DNA of 6,831 bases from Magnetovibrio sp. (lineage in GTDB: Bacteria > Pseudomonadota > Alphaproteobacteria > Rhodospirillales > Magnetovibrionaceae). Numbering within the stretch: the stretch's first letter is position 1; every line of letters starts with the position of its first letter. The position numbers and the translations under genes are program-made. The stretch covers positions 1-6,831 of the forward strand of contig JAESUA010000046.1 of assembly GCA_016763255.1 (NCBI GenBank), in the 5' to 3' direction. Below the pieces are notes generated by a model. That model saw nothing but the letters and a program-made list of their open reading frames with translations. It ran no database searches and was not told where the DNA came from. Of this stretch, positions 1-6,407 are shown one piece after another.

Positions 1-597
1 AAGATCGGGCATGGAGCCGTGCGCGGTGACGCCATCGACTTCCCCTTCAAGCCACAACGCCCCCTTGTGACCAACAAATGGAAAGTTCGAGGTTGGTTCC
101 GCCACGACGATGGCCCCGGCCGCGCCCAGCACGCCCTCAAGACCTACAAGATGAAACGCCCCCTCACAGCCCGTTTCCTCGCCCGCTGTGATGACCAAAA
201 CGACACCAGGGCCTTGTTCCAGAGTTTGGGCGATACTGGTGAGTGCGGTCACAAAAGCGGCGACGCCACTTTTCATGTCGCTGGTTCCGCGTCCATATAA
301 CTTGCCGTCAACAATATCGGCTGCAAACGGATCGACCGACCATTCCTTATGGCCCAAGGGCACCGTATCTATATGTCCGGTAAAGCACAGCGGCGGGCGC
401 TCAGATTGTTCACCAATGCGCGCAACGAGACTGGTGCGTCCCGGCGCAAAATTGTGATAGGAAGTTCGAAAGCCGCTTTCTTCTAAAATTTTCCCGATAT
501 ACTCGGCGCAGGACTGTTCGTTGCTATCCGGGCTGATCGTATTAAAGCGAACCAGCTGTTGTGTCAGTTTGACCGCATCAATTGATGTTCCGACCAT
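1..597 (-). CDS. M20-family metallopeptidase / amidohydrolase (ArgE/DapE-like), 3' part outside window
   Basis: This is the N-terminal 199 residues of a dinuclear-zinc hydrolase of the M20 family (acetylornithine deacetylase, succinyl-diaminopimelate desuccinylase, carboxypeptidase G2), open at the left window edge. Visible family motifs: GHIDTVP with metal ligand His75 and Asp77; GRGTSDMKSG with bridging Asp107; TAGEETG with catalytic Glu140 and metal ligand Glu141; VAEPT with Glu167; and HGSMP with His193, the conserved dimerisation-domain histidine. The last metal-binding His would lie beyond the edge. M20 enzymes usually have 370-420 residues, so about half is present. The ATG at 597 is fixed by an in-frame TAA two codons upstream; an AGGG lies 11 nt before it. 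It follows livF by 35 nt with no terminator between, so co-transcription is likely. Exact substrate is unknown: an N-acyl amino acid, amide or dipeptide imported by the transporter is a plausible guess. No signal peptide is seen, so it should be cytoplasmic. Confidence 0.9.
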   Translation of the reverse strand, partial: MVGTSIDAVKLTQQLVRFNTISPDSNEQSCAEYIGKILEESGFRTSYHNFAPGRTSLVARIGEQSERPPLCFTGHIDTVPLGHKEWSVDPFAADIVDGKLYGRGTSDMKSGVAAFVTALTSIAQTLEQGPGVVLVITAGEETGCEGAFHLVGLEGVLGAAGAIVVAEPTSNFPFVGHKGALWLEGEVDGVTAHGSMPDL

Positions 598-632
598 TAT
601 TTTTTAATCCCTGATTTTGTGAATGAAAGCCA

Positions 633-1355
633 TCAACCGAAATAGGCTTCATGCAACTCATCGTTTTGGGACAATTGGTCAGGCGTCCCCTCGGCAACCA
701 CACGGCCCTGCGATAGAACATATCCATAATGGGCAATCGCCAGGGTCTGATGCACATTTTGCTCCACCAAAAAAACTGTGGTTCCCTGCTCGTTAATCCG
801 CTTGATGATGTTGAAATTCTCTCTCACGAACAACGGGGAGAGCCCCAGAGACGGCTCATCAATCAACAAAATTTTAGGATTGCTCATCAGCCCGCGACCG
901 ATCGAGACCATCGCCTGCTCGCCGCCCGACATGGTGCCAGCCAACTGCGTTTTTCGCTCAAACAGACGGGGAAAAATATCAAAAACCCGGTCCATCCGTT
1001 CCAGGACAATAGCCTCTGAAGTTTCCTGGAATGCGCCTAACCGTAAGTTTTCAACCACCGTCATCTTGGGAAACATCTTGCGGCCTTCGGGTATGCAAGC
1101 AATTCCGGAGGCAATAATATTGTGGGTTTGTAGCCCCACTAAATTTTTGCCACCAATTTCGATCTTCCCTTGACGTGGTTGGGTGAGTCCCAATATCACA
1201 CGGATCAGTGTTGACTTACCGGCCCCGTTGGAGCCGAGAAGACACGTGATCTTCCCTGCCTCTACCTTCAACGACACACCTTGCAAAACATCGGCAGAAT
1301 CATATGCAGCGTAGACGTCTTTGATTTCAAGGTTGTTTGCACTGCTCATCTTCAT
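633..1355 (-). CDS. livF: Branched-chain amino acid-type ABC transporter, ATP-binding protein LivF
   Basis: A 240-residue ATPase of the HAAT importer family, one of the two nucleotide-binding subunits at the cytoplasmic face of LivHM. Walker A GSNGAGKST is at 41-49, the signature core MSGGEQ at 142-147, and Walker B ILLIDEPS at 162-169 with Asp166 and catalytic Glu167. The Q-loop position reads IPEGRKMFP (88-96) and the switch-histidine position reads LVEQN (Gln199); both substitutions are normal for LivF proteins. The C-terminus (EAYFG) is the usual LivF ending and the length is typical. The ATG at 1355 overlaps the livG stop as ATGA, implying translational coupling. A GGAG sits only 4 nt upstream of it, so Met3 at 1349 (10-nt spacing) is an alternative start. 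The M20 hydrolase gene follows after 35 nt. Confidence 0.95.
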   Translation of the reverse strand: MKMSSANNLEIKDVYAAYDSADVLQGVSLKVEAGKITCLLGSNGAGKSTLIRVILGLTQPRQGKIEIGGKNLVGLQTHNIIASGIACIPEGRKMFPKMTVVENLRLGAFQETSEAIVLERMDRVFDIFPRLFERKTQLAGTMSGGEQAMVSIGRGLMSNPKILLIDEPSLGLSPLFVRENFNIIKRINEQGTTVFLVEQNVHQTLAIAHYGYVLSQGRVVAEGTPDQLSQNDELHEAYFG

Positions 1356-2137
1356 TCGACTCCCAAATATGCTTCCTGAACCAATTTATCGGAGGCCACC
1401 TCGCGGTAAGCGCCTTCGCATATCTTTTGGCCAAAATTAAGAACAACACAGCGATCCGTGACCCGTTCGATCATGCCCATTTCATGCTCAACCAAAATAA
1501 TCGATAGCCCTTTGATTTTGTCACGCACCACCAAGATATCATCCATCAACTGGCGCGTTTCGTCTTCCGTCATACCAGCCGACGGCTCATCGAGAAGCAA
1601 CAGCCGGGGATGGCTAATCAACGCCCGGCAAATTTCAATGCGCCGACGATCGATCATACCAAAGTTTCGCACGGGCTCCATCATGCGCCCCGCCAGCGGT
1701 GGATTGAAAATCGCCATAAGCTCTTTGGCTTGTTCAAAACTCTCCTGGAGATCGCGTTTTAAGGCCTTGCGTTGGAATATGTTGTACATCAACCCGTGGT
1801 TAAGGTTTTGATGATTTCCAATCATGATATTGTCGAAAATAGACAACTCCACACACAGGCGTGAGCGTTGGAAGGTCCGCGCGACTCCCGCCTCACATAC
1901 TTTTTGAGCCGTCCAGTTGGTGATGTCTTGGCCGAGAAATTCAATCGTACCGCCAGTGGCCTCATAGATGCCGGTCAGCACATTGAACGAGGTTGTCTTT
2001 CCCGAACCGTTCGGCCCGATCAACCCCATAATTTGCCCCTCATCGACCTCCATATCGAAATGATCCAGCGCGACAACACCACCAAAACGTTTGGTCAACC
2101 CGCGAAAGGCTAAAACCTTGTCGTGTCCTTTAGTCAT
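1352..2137 (-). CDS. livG: Branched-chain amino acid-type ABC transporter, ATP-binding protein LivG, with degenerate signature motif
   Basis: A 261-residue ATPase paired with LivF. Walker A GPNGSGKTT is at 41-49, Q-loop RTFQ with Gln90, Walker B LLLLDEPSAG with Asp183/Glu184, and switch His218 in LVEHEM. The C-terminal EAYLG is typical. The ABC signature is abnormal: where E. coli LivG has LAYGDQRRLEIAR, this protein has RNFGMIDRRRIEICR (157-171), so the LSGGQ-like Leu-Ser/Ala-x-Gly pattern is not recognisable. The flanking sequence is in frame and conserved, so this is not a frameshift. I chose ATG 2137 over the longer in-frame opening at 2206: GGAGGGG lies directly upstream (GGAGG core spaced 7 nt), the gap to the livM stop is 1 nt, and the extra 23 residues resemble no LivG. 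Its stop overlaps the livF start. Function as an importer ATPase is near certain; the effect of the signature change is unknown. Confidence 0.94.
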   Translation of the reverse strand: MTKGHDKVLAFRGLTKRFGGVVALDHFDMEVDEGQIMGLIGPNGSGKTTSFNVLTGIYEATGGTIEFLGQDITNWTAQKVCEAGVARTFQRSRLCVELSIFDNIMIGNHQNLNHGLMYNIFQRKALKRDLQESFEQAKELMAIFNPPLAGRMMEPVRNFGMIDRRRIEICRALISHPRLLLLDEPSAGMTEDETRQLMDDILVVRDKIKGLSIILVEHEMGMIERVTDRCVVLNFGQKICEGAYREVASDKLVQEAYLGVE

Positions 2138-2138
2138 G

Positions 2139-3290
2139 TCAGCCCCTCCAGCCCGGAATGTATGCGCGCAACCCGCGTGGCAATAACCCCTGTGGCTTAA
2201 ACACAAGAATTAAGATCACCACAACAGCAAACAGGAGAAAACGATACTCCTGAATAACCTGAAGCTTTTCCGGCAACAAAATGACCAGACCAGCGGCAAC
2301 GACAGTGCCCCAAGGGCTCCCCATGCCGCCCAACAAAACAATGGACAACAACATCAGCGAGTCTGAGAAGGCAAAGTTAGACGGCGCTATAAAGCCCAGC
2401 ATCATCGCAAAGACCGCACCGGACATGCCGATCAGAAAATTGCCCATCGTGAACGCCGTGACTTTCCAGCGTTTGATGCTGATGCCGAAACAAGCCGCAA
2501 CCGTTTCATCAAGACGAACCGCATCCAGGTTAAGCCCAATCCAAGAGCGTTCAACGCGTCGCATTAGGATAAATGCCAATACGGATAGCACCAGGGCTAT
2601 GGCGACATAATTGAGGTAAAACGACAGCTCAATCTCATCACCGATTTCAATGTTGGAGTTGAAATCCCAGCCCAGGATTTCCATACCTGGAACCTTCAAT
2701 CCCTGAGCTCCGCCAAGGGTGTCATTCACTTCCAAGAACGTCTTGAACAAGATCGCAAAAGCGATCGTCACCACTGCGGCATAATGGCCCCGCGTGCGCA
2801 ACATCGGCAAAATCAGAATGGACCCAATCAAGGCAGCCATGATGCCACCAATAACCAAAACAATTAACGGAGACAATCCCGTGTTCTGGTTAAGAACCGC
2901 CGCCGTATAGCAGCCTATCCCGAAAAACGCCGCTCCGGAAAAATTCACCACTCCGGTATAACCAAGCTGTATATTAAGGCCAAGGCAGGCCGTAAGATAC
3001 AGCATCACCGTTGCAATCATCAACAGTGAGAAATGGTCTTCACGAAACCAAAATATGATCACCAACACGGCCACCAGGACAGCGCTATTCATCATCGATT
3101 CGTTGCTGGAAAAAGCGTTAGAAATGCGTTCAGAAATCCCCGTCCGGGATGCCAAGACCACCGCAGCGCCGCTCAAGGCGATAAGCCCGATGATCCCAGT
3201 TTCTGACTCAATTGCAATGAACGTAATTGTAAATATCGATCCCAGTACAATTGCGACAAGACCGATCAACATATCTTTTGATGTATCCAT
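2139..3290 (-). CDS. livM: Branched-chain amino acid-type ABC transporter, permease LivM
   Basis: A 383-residue polytopic inner-membrane permease that forms the translocation pore with LivH. LivM hallmarks are the block around 102-130 (LGLNIQLGYTG, then FSGAAFFGIGCYTAAV), the ILPMLRTRGHYAAVVTIAFA segment (160-179), the cytoplasmic EAA-type coupling loop around 254-271 (LDAVRLDETVAACFGI) that docks on the ATPases, and the C-terminal LLGGMGSPWGTV and FKPQGLLPRG motifs. Extra hydrophobic segments occupy the first 90 residues, as in the longer LivM forms. Length is in the family range. The frame is open up to a GTG at 3302 that overlaps the livH stop (GTGA), but AGAGGG ends 1 nt before that GTG, too close to serve it. 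ATG 3290, 13 nt from the same AGAGGG, is preferred although the spacing is long. livG starts 1 nt after the stop. Confidence 0.93.
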   Translation of the reverse strand: MDTSKDMLIGLVAIVLGSIFTITFIAIESETGIIGLIALSGAAVVLASRTGISERISNAFSSNESMMNSAVLVAVLVIIFWFREDHFSLLMIATVMLYLTACLGLNIQLGYTGVVNFSGAAFFGIGCYTAAVLNQNTGLSPLIVLVIGGIMAALIGSILILPMLRTRGHYAAVVTIAFAILFKTFLEVNDTLGGAQGLKVPGMEILGWDFNSNIEIGDEIELSFYLNYVAIALVLSVLAFILMRRVERSWIGLNLDAVRLDETVAACFGISIKRWKVTAFTMGNFLIGMSGAVFAMMLGFIAPSNFAFSDSLMLLSIVLLGGMGSPWGTVVAAGLVILLPEKLQVIQEYRFLLFAVVVILILVFKPQGLLPRGLRAYIPGWRG

Positions 3291-3298
3291 GTTGTTAA

Positions 3299-4218
3299 TC
3301 ACACCCTCTCACTCGACTTTTCTGCAATCAGACCGGTCGGACGCCACACCATCAAGGCGATGACGCCACCAAATGCGAAGACGTCCTTGTAGGCACTGGA
3401 AAATGGTAAAGCGACCGCGCCCACAGTCTGCAGCGCAGCAAACAAAAACCCACCGAGGATGGCACCATAGATATTGCCCAGTCCGCCAATGATCGCGGCG
3501 CTAAATCCAATAACGCCTAACAAAAGCCCCATACTGAAATTGATCTCGTTGTAATAAAGCCCGTTCATGACGCCAGCAAAGGCCGCCACTCCGGATCCCA
3601 GCGCAAATGTCAGCAGTACGGTGAAGGTGTAATTAATCCCCATGCACTTGGCCGTTTCCTCATCCTGCGCGACAGCTCTGATCGCCAACCCCATTTTGGT
3701 TTTGTTGATCAAAACGTTAACGCCGATGATGACGAGCAAACCACCAATAAACAAAATGATGCTATCTGCCCGCAGGGTAAACGAACCAAACGCCCAGGAG
3801 TCGGTTGGCAATAAATAAGGGAATGGCTTCGGGTTAGATCCATCTGGATAAAACAGACGCACCGATTCACGCAGCACCGTTCCCAGCATTAAGGTTATCA
3901 AAAGAATGTTGAGCGGCGGCGCGGACTTCAACGGCAAAACAAGGTAGCGCGCGATGACGGCCCCCAATAACGCCATGGCGCCAACGGCGACAACCAAGAC
4001 CCCGACTAACTGCACGAAGGCATTATCAATACCCACCGCAGACAATCCAAGATAAGTGGTGAATCCGACAAAGGTGCCAACCATCAACACATCACCATGT
4101 GAGAATTTGACGACATCAAGAACACCAAAAAAAGCGTAAAGCCGACGGCAACGAGGGCATACATCATGCCCAACATCATACCGTTTACGACAAACTGTCC
4201 CAGCAGGCCCGCATCCAT
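3299..4218 (-). CDS. livH: Branched-chain amino acid-type ABC transporter, permease LivH, interrupted by a 1-nt frameshift
   Basis: LivH is the second membrane subunit of the importer. The gene is split between two frames. From ATG 4218, with AGGGG 5 nt upstream, the protein begins MDAGLLGQFVVNGMMLGMMY and continues ALVAVGFTLF, a typical LivH first membrane segment. This frame hits TGA at 4084-4086 after 44 codons. The rest, starting FFGVLDVVKFSHGDVL, is in the -1 frame and runs intact to the stop at 3299. The frames meet at a T7 run (4127-4133); one extra T, or a -1 ribosomal slip, would give a normal 306-residue LivH. The body carries the EAA-type loop GLAIRAVAQDEETAKCMGIN (177-196 of the restored protein), AAIIGGLGNIYGAILGG (241-257) and the C-terminal VWRPTGLI. 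An uninterrupted reading from 4234 exists, but its first 35 or so residues are out-of-frame, Cys/Arg-rich and unlike any permease. It is either a sequencing error, a recent mutation or a recoded gene. livM overlaps the 3' end. Confidence 0.88.
4126..4133 (-). other. T7 homopolymer / U UUU UUG slippery heptamer at the livH frame junction
   Basis: On the coding strand the run reads C-TTTTTTT-GG. In the frame set by the LivH start, codons are CTT TTT TTG GTG, so bases 4132-4126 form U UUU UUG, matching the X XXY YYZ rule for -1 tandem slippage. After a -1 slip the next codon is GGT, the first codon of the conserved GVLDVVKFSHG stretch. The run is also a classic place for a homopolymer length error or RNA polymerase slippage. 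No strong 3' stimulatory structure is visible: a small CACAT/ATGTG hairpin starts roughly 25 nt downstream, farther than usual. Confidence 0.6.
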
Positions 4219-4265
4219 AGCCACCCCTAAGCATTTCTAAAATTTAATAAAAAGATACTCGCTCG

Positions 4266-4295
4266 CTTCCGGTCCGGCATCAGCCGAACCGGAAG
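4266..4295 (-). terminator. Intercistronic hairpin between the binding-protein gene and livH (attenuator or mRNA stabiliser)
   Basis: In transcript sense the arms CTTCCGGTTCGGC and GCCGGACCGGAAG form 13 pairs (one G-U) around a TGAT loop. TCTTTTTATT follows about 8 nt after the stem rather than directly, so termination would be partial at best. It sits 11 nt past the binding-protein stop and about 48 nt before livH. This is the usual place for a hairpin that keeps binding-protein mRNA more abundant than permease mRNA. Confidence 0.6.
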
Positions 4296-4306
4296 ACGAA
4301 GTCGAT

Positions 4307-5482
4307 TTATTTCAGGCCCGTCAGCTTACGCTTTCCGGAACCATATTCACTGTCTTCCCAGACAGCCCATTTGCCGTCCTGCGCCACATATTTAGTGATG
4401 GCGGCAACCGTGTTCTGACCGTACTCATCAAACGTAATCTTGCCGACAATGGAATCTCTATCAGCGGTCTTATTGAGAGCCTTGCGGACCTTCTTACGAT
4501 CGGGTCCAACTTTTTCGATGGTGTCGAGAAGCAGGTTCATAGCGGCAAAAGCAAAGGGGCCGTAAGCTTCGGGATTTTCCGAATAGCCCTGTTCTTTATA
4601 TTTTTTGACGAACATTGCGCCGCCGGGCAGCTTGTCGATCGGAGCGCCTTCACGAAAAGCCACGGTGCCTTCTGAGAGAGGCCCCAAACCCTTGAGGTAT
4701 GCCTCGGACATAATGCCTGATGTGCCCTGGAATCCAGCCTTAAGGCCCAGTTTCTCCATCTGCGAACGGATGCGCACACCAATGGGCGTCAAGCCGCCAA
4801 AGTAGATGACATCAGGGTTCAAGGATTTAGCCTTTGTCAGTTCAGCGGTGAAATCTTGCTGTTCGGACGTCACACCAAAGGTCGCGAGGATCTTGCCGTC
4901 GGTCTTAGCCAGGGCTTCGCTGAAGTACTTGTTGTGGCCTTTTCCGTAGTCGGTCGTATCGTGGATGACCACCCATTTTTTATAACCAAGGCCTGCCATA
5001 AAGTTGGCGGCCGTATCATTTTGGTTGATCATCGTACCGTTGACGCGATGAACTTCCTTATATTTGTTGCCATAAGTAACGTCCGGCAACACCGCAGCCC
5101 AAACGATAACGGGCAGGCCAAATTTTTTGTAAACGTCCACGGCACCGATCGCCACTGCAGAGCAGTAATGCGTCACGCCGCCAATAATTTTTTTATCAGC
5201 GGCTGCCTTGGTCGCTACTTGCACGCCTACGTTTGGTTTGCATTCGCTATCCAGCGCAACCAGCTCGTATTCGTATTTCGCATTTGCGTCGGCATTGCGC
5301 AGCTGCACCGCCAGATCTGCGGAATTACGACCGCCGATGCCGTTCGCCGAAACGCCACCCGTCAGCGGAGCGATAAAGGTAACTTTTACCTTTTCCTTGG
5401 CTTGGGCAAGTCCGATCCCTGCGGAAAGGACCATGGTTAGTGCAATCGCGGAAACGACTGATTTTTGAATAACTTTTTTCAA
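4307..5482 (-). CDS. HAAT-family periplasmic amino acid/amide-binding protein (LivJ/LivK-like)
   Basis: A 391-residue solute receptor of the type I periplasmic-binding fold (Peripla_BP_6). Residues 1-28 form a Sec signal peptide: a Lys-rich start (KKVIQK), the hydrophobic core VVSAIALTMVLSAGIGL, and an AQA cleavage site before KEKVKVTFIAPLTGG. Cys81 (LDSECKP) and Cys107 (THYCSAV) match the LivJ disulfide cysteines. Other family blocks are HDTTDYGKG (175-183), DFTAELTKAKSLNPDVIYFG (210-229) and EAYGPFAFAAMNLL (305-318). In the ligand loop, where LivJ has ISPGATNPELT, this protein has IVWAAVLPDVT (126-136), so the ligand may not be a plain branched-chain amino acid. The start is TTG 5482: GGGAG lies 9 nt upstream and it begins exactly at a signal peptide. 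The frame stays open to an ATG at 5623, but those 47 extra residues look like translated leader. It is the first gene of the transporter unit. Confidence 0.92.
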   Translation of the reverse strand: MKKVIQKSVVSAIALTMVLSAGIGLAQAKEKVKVTFIAPLTGGVSANGIGGRNSADLAVQLRNADANAKYEYELVALDSECKPNVGVQVATKAAADKKIIGGVTHYCSAVAIGAVDVYKKFGLPVIVWAAVLPDVTYGNKYKEVHRVNGTMINQNDTAANFMAGLGYKKWVVIHDTTDYGKGHNKYFSEALAKTDGKILATFGVTSEQQDFTAELTKAKSLNPDVIYFGGLTPIGVRIRSQMEKLGLKAGFQGTSGIMSEAYLKGLGPLSEGTVAFREGAPIDKLPGGAMFVKKYKEQGYSENPEAYGPFAFAAMNLLLDTIEKVGPDRKKVRKALNKTADRDSIVGKITFDEYGQNTVAAITKYVAQDGKWAVWEDSEYGSGKRKLTGLK

Positions 5483-5491
5483 GATATATAG

Positions 5492-5496
5492 CTCCC
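5492..5496 (-). promoter_or_regulatory. Ribosome-binding site supporting the TTG start of the binding protein
   Basis: GGGAG (within TAGGGAGC) lies 9 nt before TTG 5480-5482. No other Shine-Dalgarno-like site fits an ATG near the signal peptide; the next upstream ATG in frame is 141 nt away. This decides the TTG start. Confidence 0.7.
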
Positions 5497-5621
5497 TATA
5501 GAATTTGAAGGTCTGTGGGGTGTTTGTAGATGTCGCCACCTTCACCTCTTTCCATGCAGGTCGAGCGCGCCCATAACTCACCTCAATAGGCCAGCCGACC
5601 GACAACACACATCGTTGCTGC

Positions 5622-5651
5622 ACTCTAAGATGGTAGCTGCCCGCAGGTCAA
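5622..5651 (-). promoter_or_regulatory. Candidate sigma70-type promoter of the transporter operon
   Basis: On the minus strand, TTGACC (5646-5651, five of six consensus -35 bases) is separated by 18 nt from TAGAGT (5622-5627, four of six -10 bases). Transcription would begin near 5615, giving a leader of about 130 nt. The -35 box is embedded in the palindrome at 5647-5661, as expected of a regulated promoter. The -10 is weak, so confidence is modest. Confidence 0.35.
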
Positions 5652-5661
5652 GTAACTTAAC
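5647..5661. promoter_or_regulatory. Imperfect palindrome, candidate operator overlapping the -35 box
   Basis: GTTAAGT-T-ACTTGAC on the minus strand has 7-nt arms that match except for one G-T pair around a single central base. It covers most of the TTGACC element, so a bound regulator would block RNA polymerase. The XRE-cupin protein encoded next door is the natural candidate ligand-dependent repressor (inference). No clear second copy was found upstream of the regulator gene. Confidence 0.4.
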
Positions 5662-5679
5662 TAATATGAATTGTTATTG

Positions 5680-5692
5680 CCTAAATTTTAGG
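5680..5692. promoter_or_regulatory. 13-nt AT-rich palindrome just after the regulator stop
   Basis: CCTAAA-A-TTTAGG (minus strand) is an inverted repeat with perfect 6-nt arms and one central base, 8 nt past the regulator's stop codon and about 30 nt upstream of the candidate -35 box. It could be an upstream operator. As an RNA hairpin it would be weak and it has no T-run in the minus direction, so I do not call it a terminator. Confidence 0.35.
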
Positions 5693-5700
5693 TTTTTGCC

Positions 5701-6264
5701 CTAGAAAGTCGGTGGTGTATTGACCCATAAAATTCGGGTCACAACCTTTCCTAGATTGCGGTATCCATGGGGGAGGTGGGAAAAAAAATGAAAGGAATCA
5801 CCTTGTTCGAGGTGATACACCTCACCATCCACCTTCAATTCCAACACCCCTTCCAACACGAAACCAACTTCCTCGCCTTCGTGAGTGATGGGGCCGGAGC
5901 TGCCGCCACCGGGACTGACGATATGGATTGCGCCATAAAGGAGGTGGCCATCGGAATTGGGGATCAAGGATTCAAGTCTGACACCCTCACCCGGTCGAAA
6001 GGCGCTCACCTGAATGACTGGACGCGTTCCCGCACGTGCGACGACGGCTTGCTCATTGTCGATAAAAAGCGCTGAAATGGACGTTCCCAAAACACCGACG
6101 ATGCGATGAAGGAGCTGGAGAGACGGTTTGACTTTGTCATTTTCAAGTTTTGACAAAAACCCTTCGGAACACTCAACCTGCTTGGCTAGGTCAGCAAGCC
6201 GTAGCCCCTTGACCTTGCGCGCATGACGAAGTTTTACCCCGATCGGAAGAGTCGAATCATTCAT
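5701..6264 (-). CDS. XRE-family HTH plus cupin transcriptional regulator (PuuR-like)
   Basis: A 187-residue two-domain regulator. Residues about 7-65 form a lambda-repressor-type helix-turn-helix (GVKLRHARKVKGLRLADLAK, then ECSEGFLSKLENDKVKPS with the recognition helix at about 34-42). Residues about 110-183 form a small cupin domain with THEGEEVGFVLEG (His128, Glu131/132) and a second motif HFFSHLPHGYRN (His166). The end, RILWVNTPPTF, closely resembles the C-terminus of E. coli PuuR, the putrescine-utilisation repressor of similar length (185). In this family the cupin binds a small effector and the HTH binds DNA, usually controlling a neighbouring transport or catabolic operon. I chose ATG 6264 because AGGGA is 9 nt upstream; ATG 6273 directly abuts AGGGA and is less likely. 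It lies 218 nt upstream of the binding-protein gene on the same strand and has its own promoter. The effector is unknown. Confidence 0.9.
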   Translation of the reverse strand: MNDSTLPIGVKLRHARKVKGLRLADLAKQVECSEGFLSKLENDKVKPSLQLLHRIVGVLGTSISALFIDNEQAVVARAGTRPVIQVSAFRPGEGVRLESLIPNSDGHLLYGAIHIVSPGGGSSGPITHEGEEVGFVLEGVLELKVDGEVYHLEQGDSFHFFSHLPHGYRNLGKVVTRILWVNTPPTF

Positions 6265-6273
6265 CAGCGTCAT

Positions 6274-6278
6274 TCCCT
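6274..6278 (-). promoter_or_regulatory. Ribosome-binding site deciding the regulator start
   Basis: AGGGA ends directly before ATG 6273 but stands 9 nt before ATG 6264. The spacing therefore selects the second ATG and shortens the protein by three residues. Confidence 0.55.
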
Positions 6279-6378
6279 AAGTGTCACAAAGCCCATCTCA
6301 ATACGCACGCACCGAAAACGATGTTCCTAGACATGGACTAAATCTATTTTACGAAAATGCCAACAATTATTCACACCC

Positions 6379-6407
6379 ATAATAGAATGAAGCCCGCACG
6401 ACTTCAA
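6379..6407 (-). promoter_or_regulatory. Sigma70-type promoter for the XRE-cupin regulator
   Basis: On the minus strand, TTGAAG (6402-6407, four of six -35 bases) is followed after exactly 17 nt by TATTAT (6379-6384, five of six -10 bases). Transcription would start near 6372, about 108 nt before the regulator's ATG. No tandem palindrome overlaps it, so autoregulation is not evident. Confidence 0.5.

Noticed and set aside
19..457. Plus-strand open frames of 93 and 89 codons at the left edge
   Set aside because: They are shadows of the minus-strand M20 hydrolase, whose motifs are unmistakable.
756..1094. LivF with Glu at the Q-loop position and Gln at the switch-His position as an unusual ATPase
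   Set aside because: IPEGR and LVEQN are the normal LivF-family forms of these motifs, so this alone is not novel.
1352..2206. Longer LivG starting at 2206
   Set aside because: The extra 23 residues overlap the livM coding end and look unlike LivG. ATG 2137 has a strong GGAGG at 7 nt and a 1-nt gap after livM.
3299..4234. Uninterrupted reading of livH from ATG 4234 as a normal 311-residue protein
   Set aside because: Its first 35 or so residues are an out-of-frame, Cys/Arg-rich translation of the conserved LivH N-terminus. That ATG lies before the Shine-Dalgarno that serves ATG 4218.
4856..5440. 194-residue plus-strand open frame antisense to the binding protein
   Set aside because: It lies entirely inside a well-supported gene on the other strand, has no recognisable domain and no ribosome-binding site.
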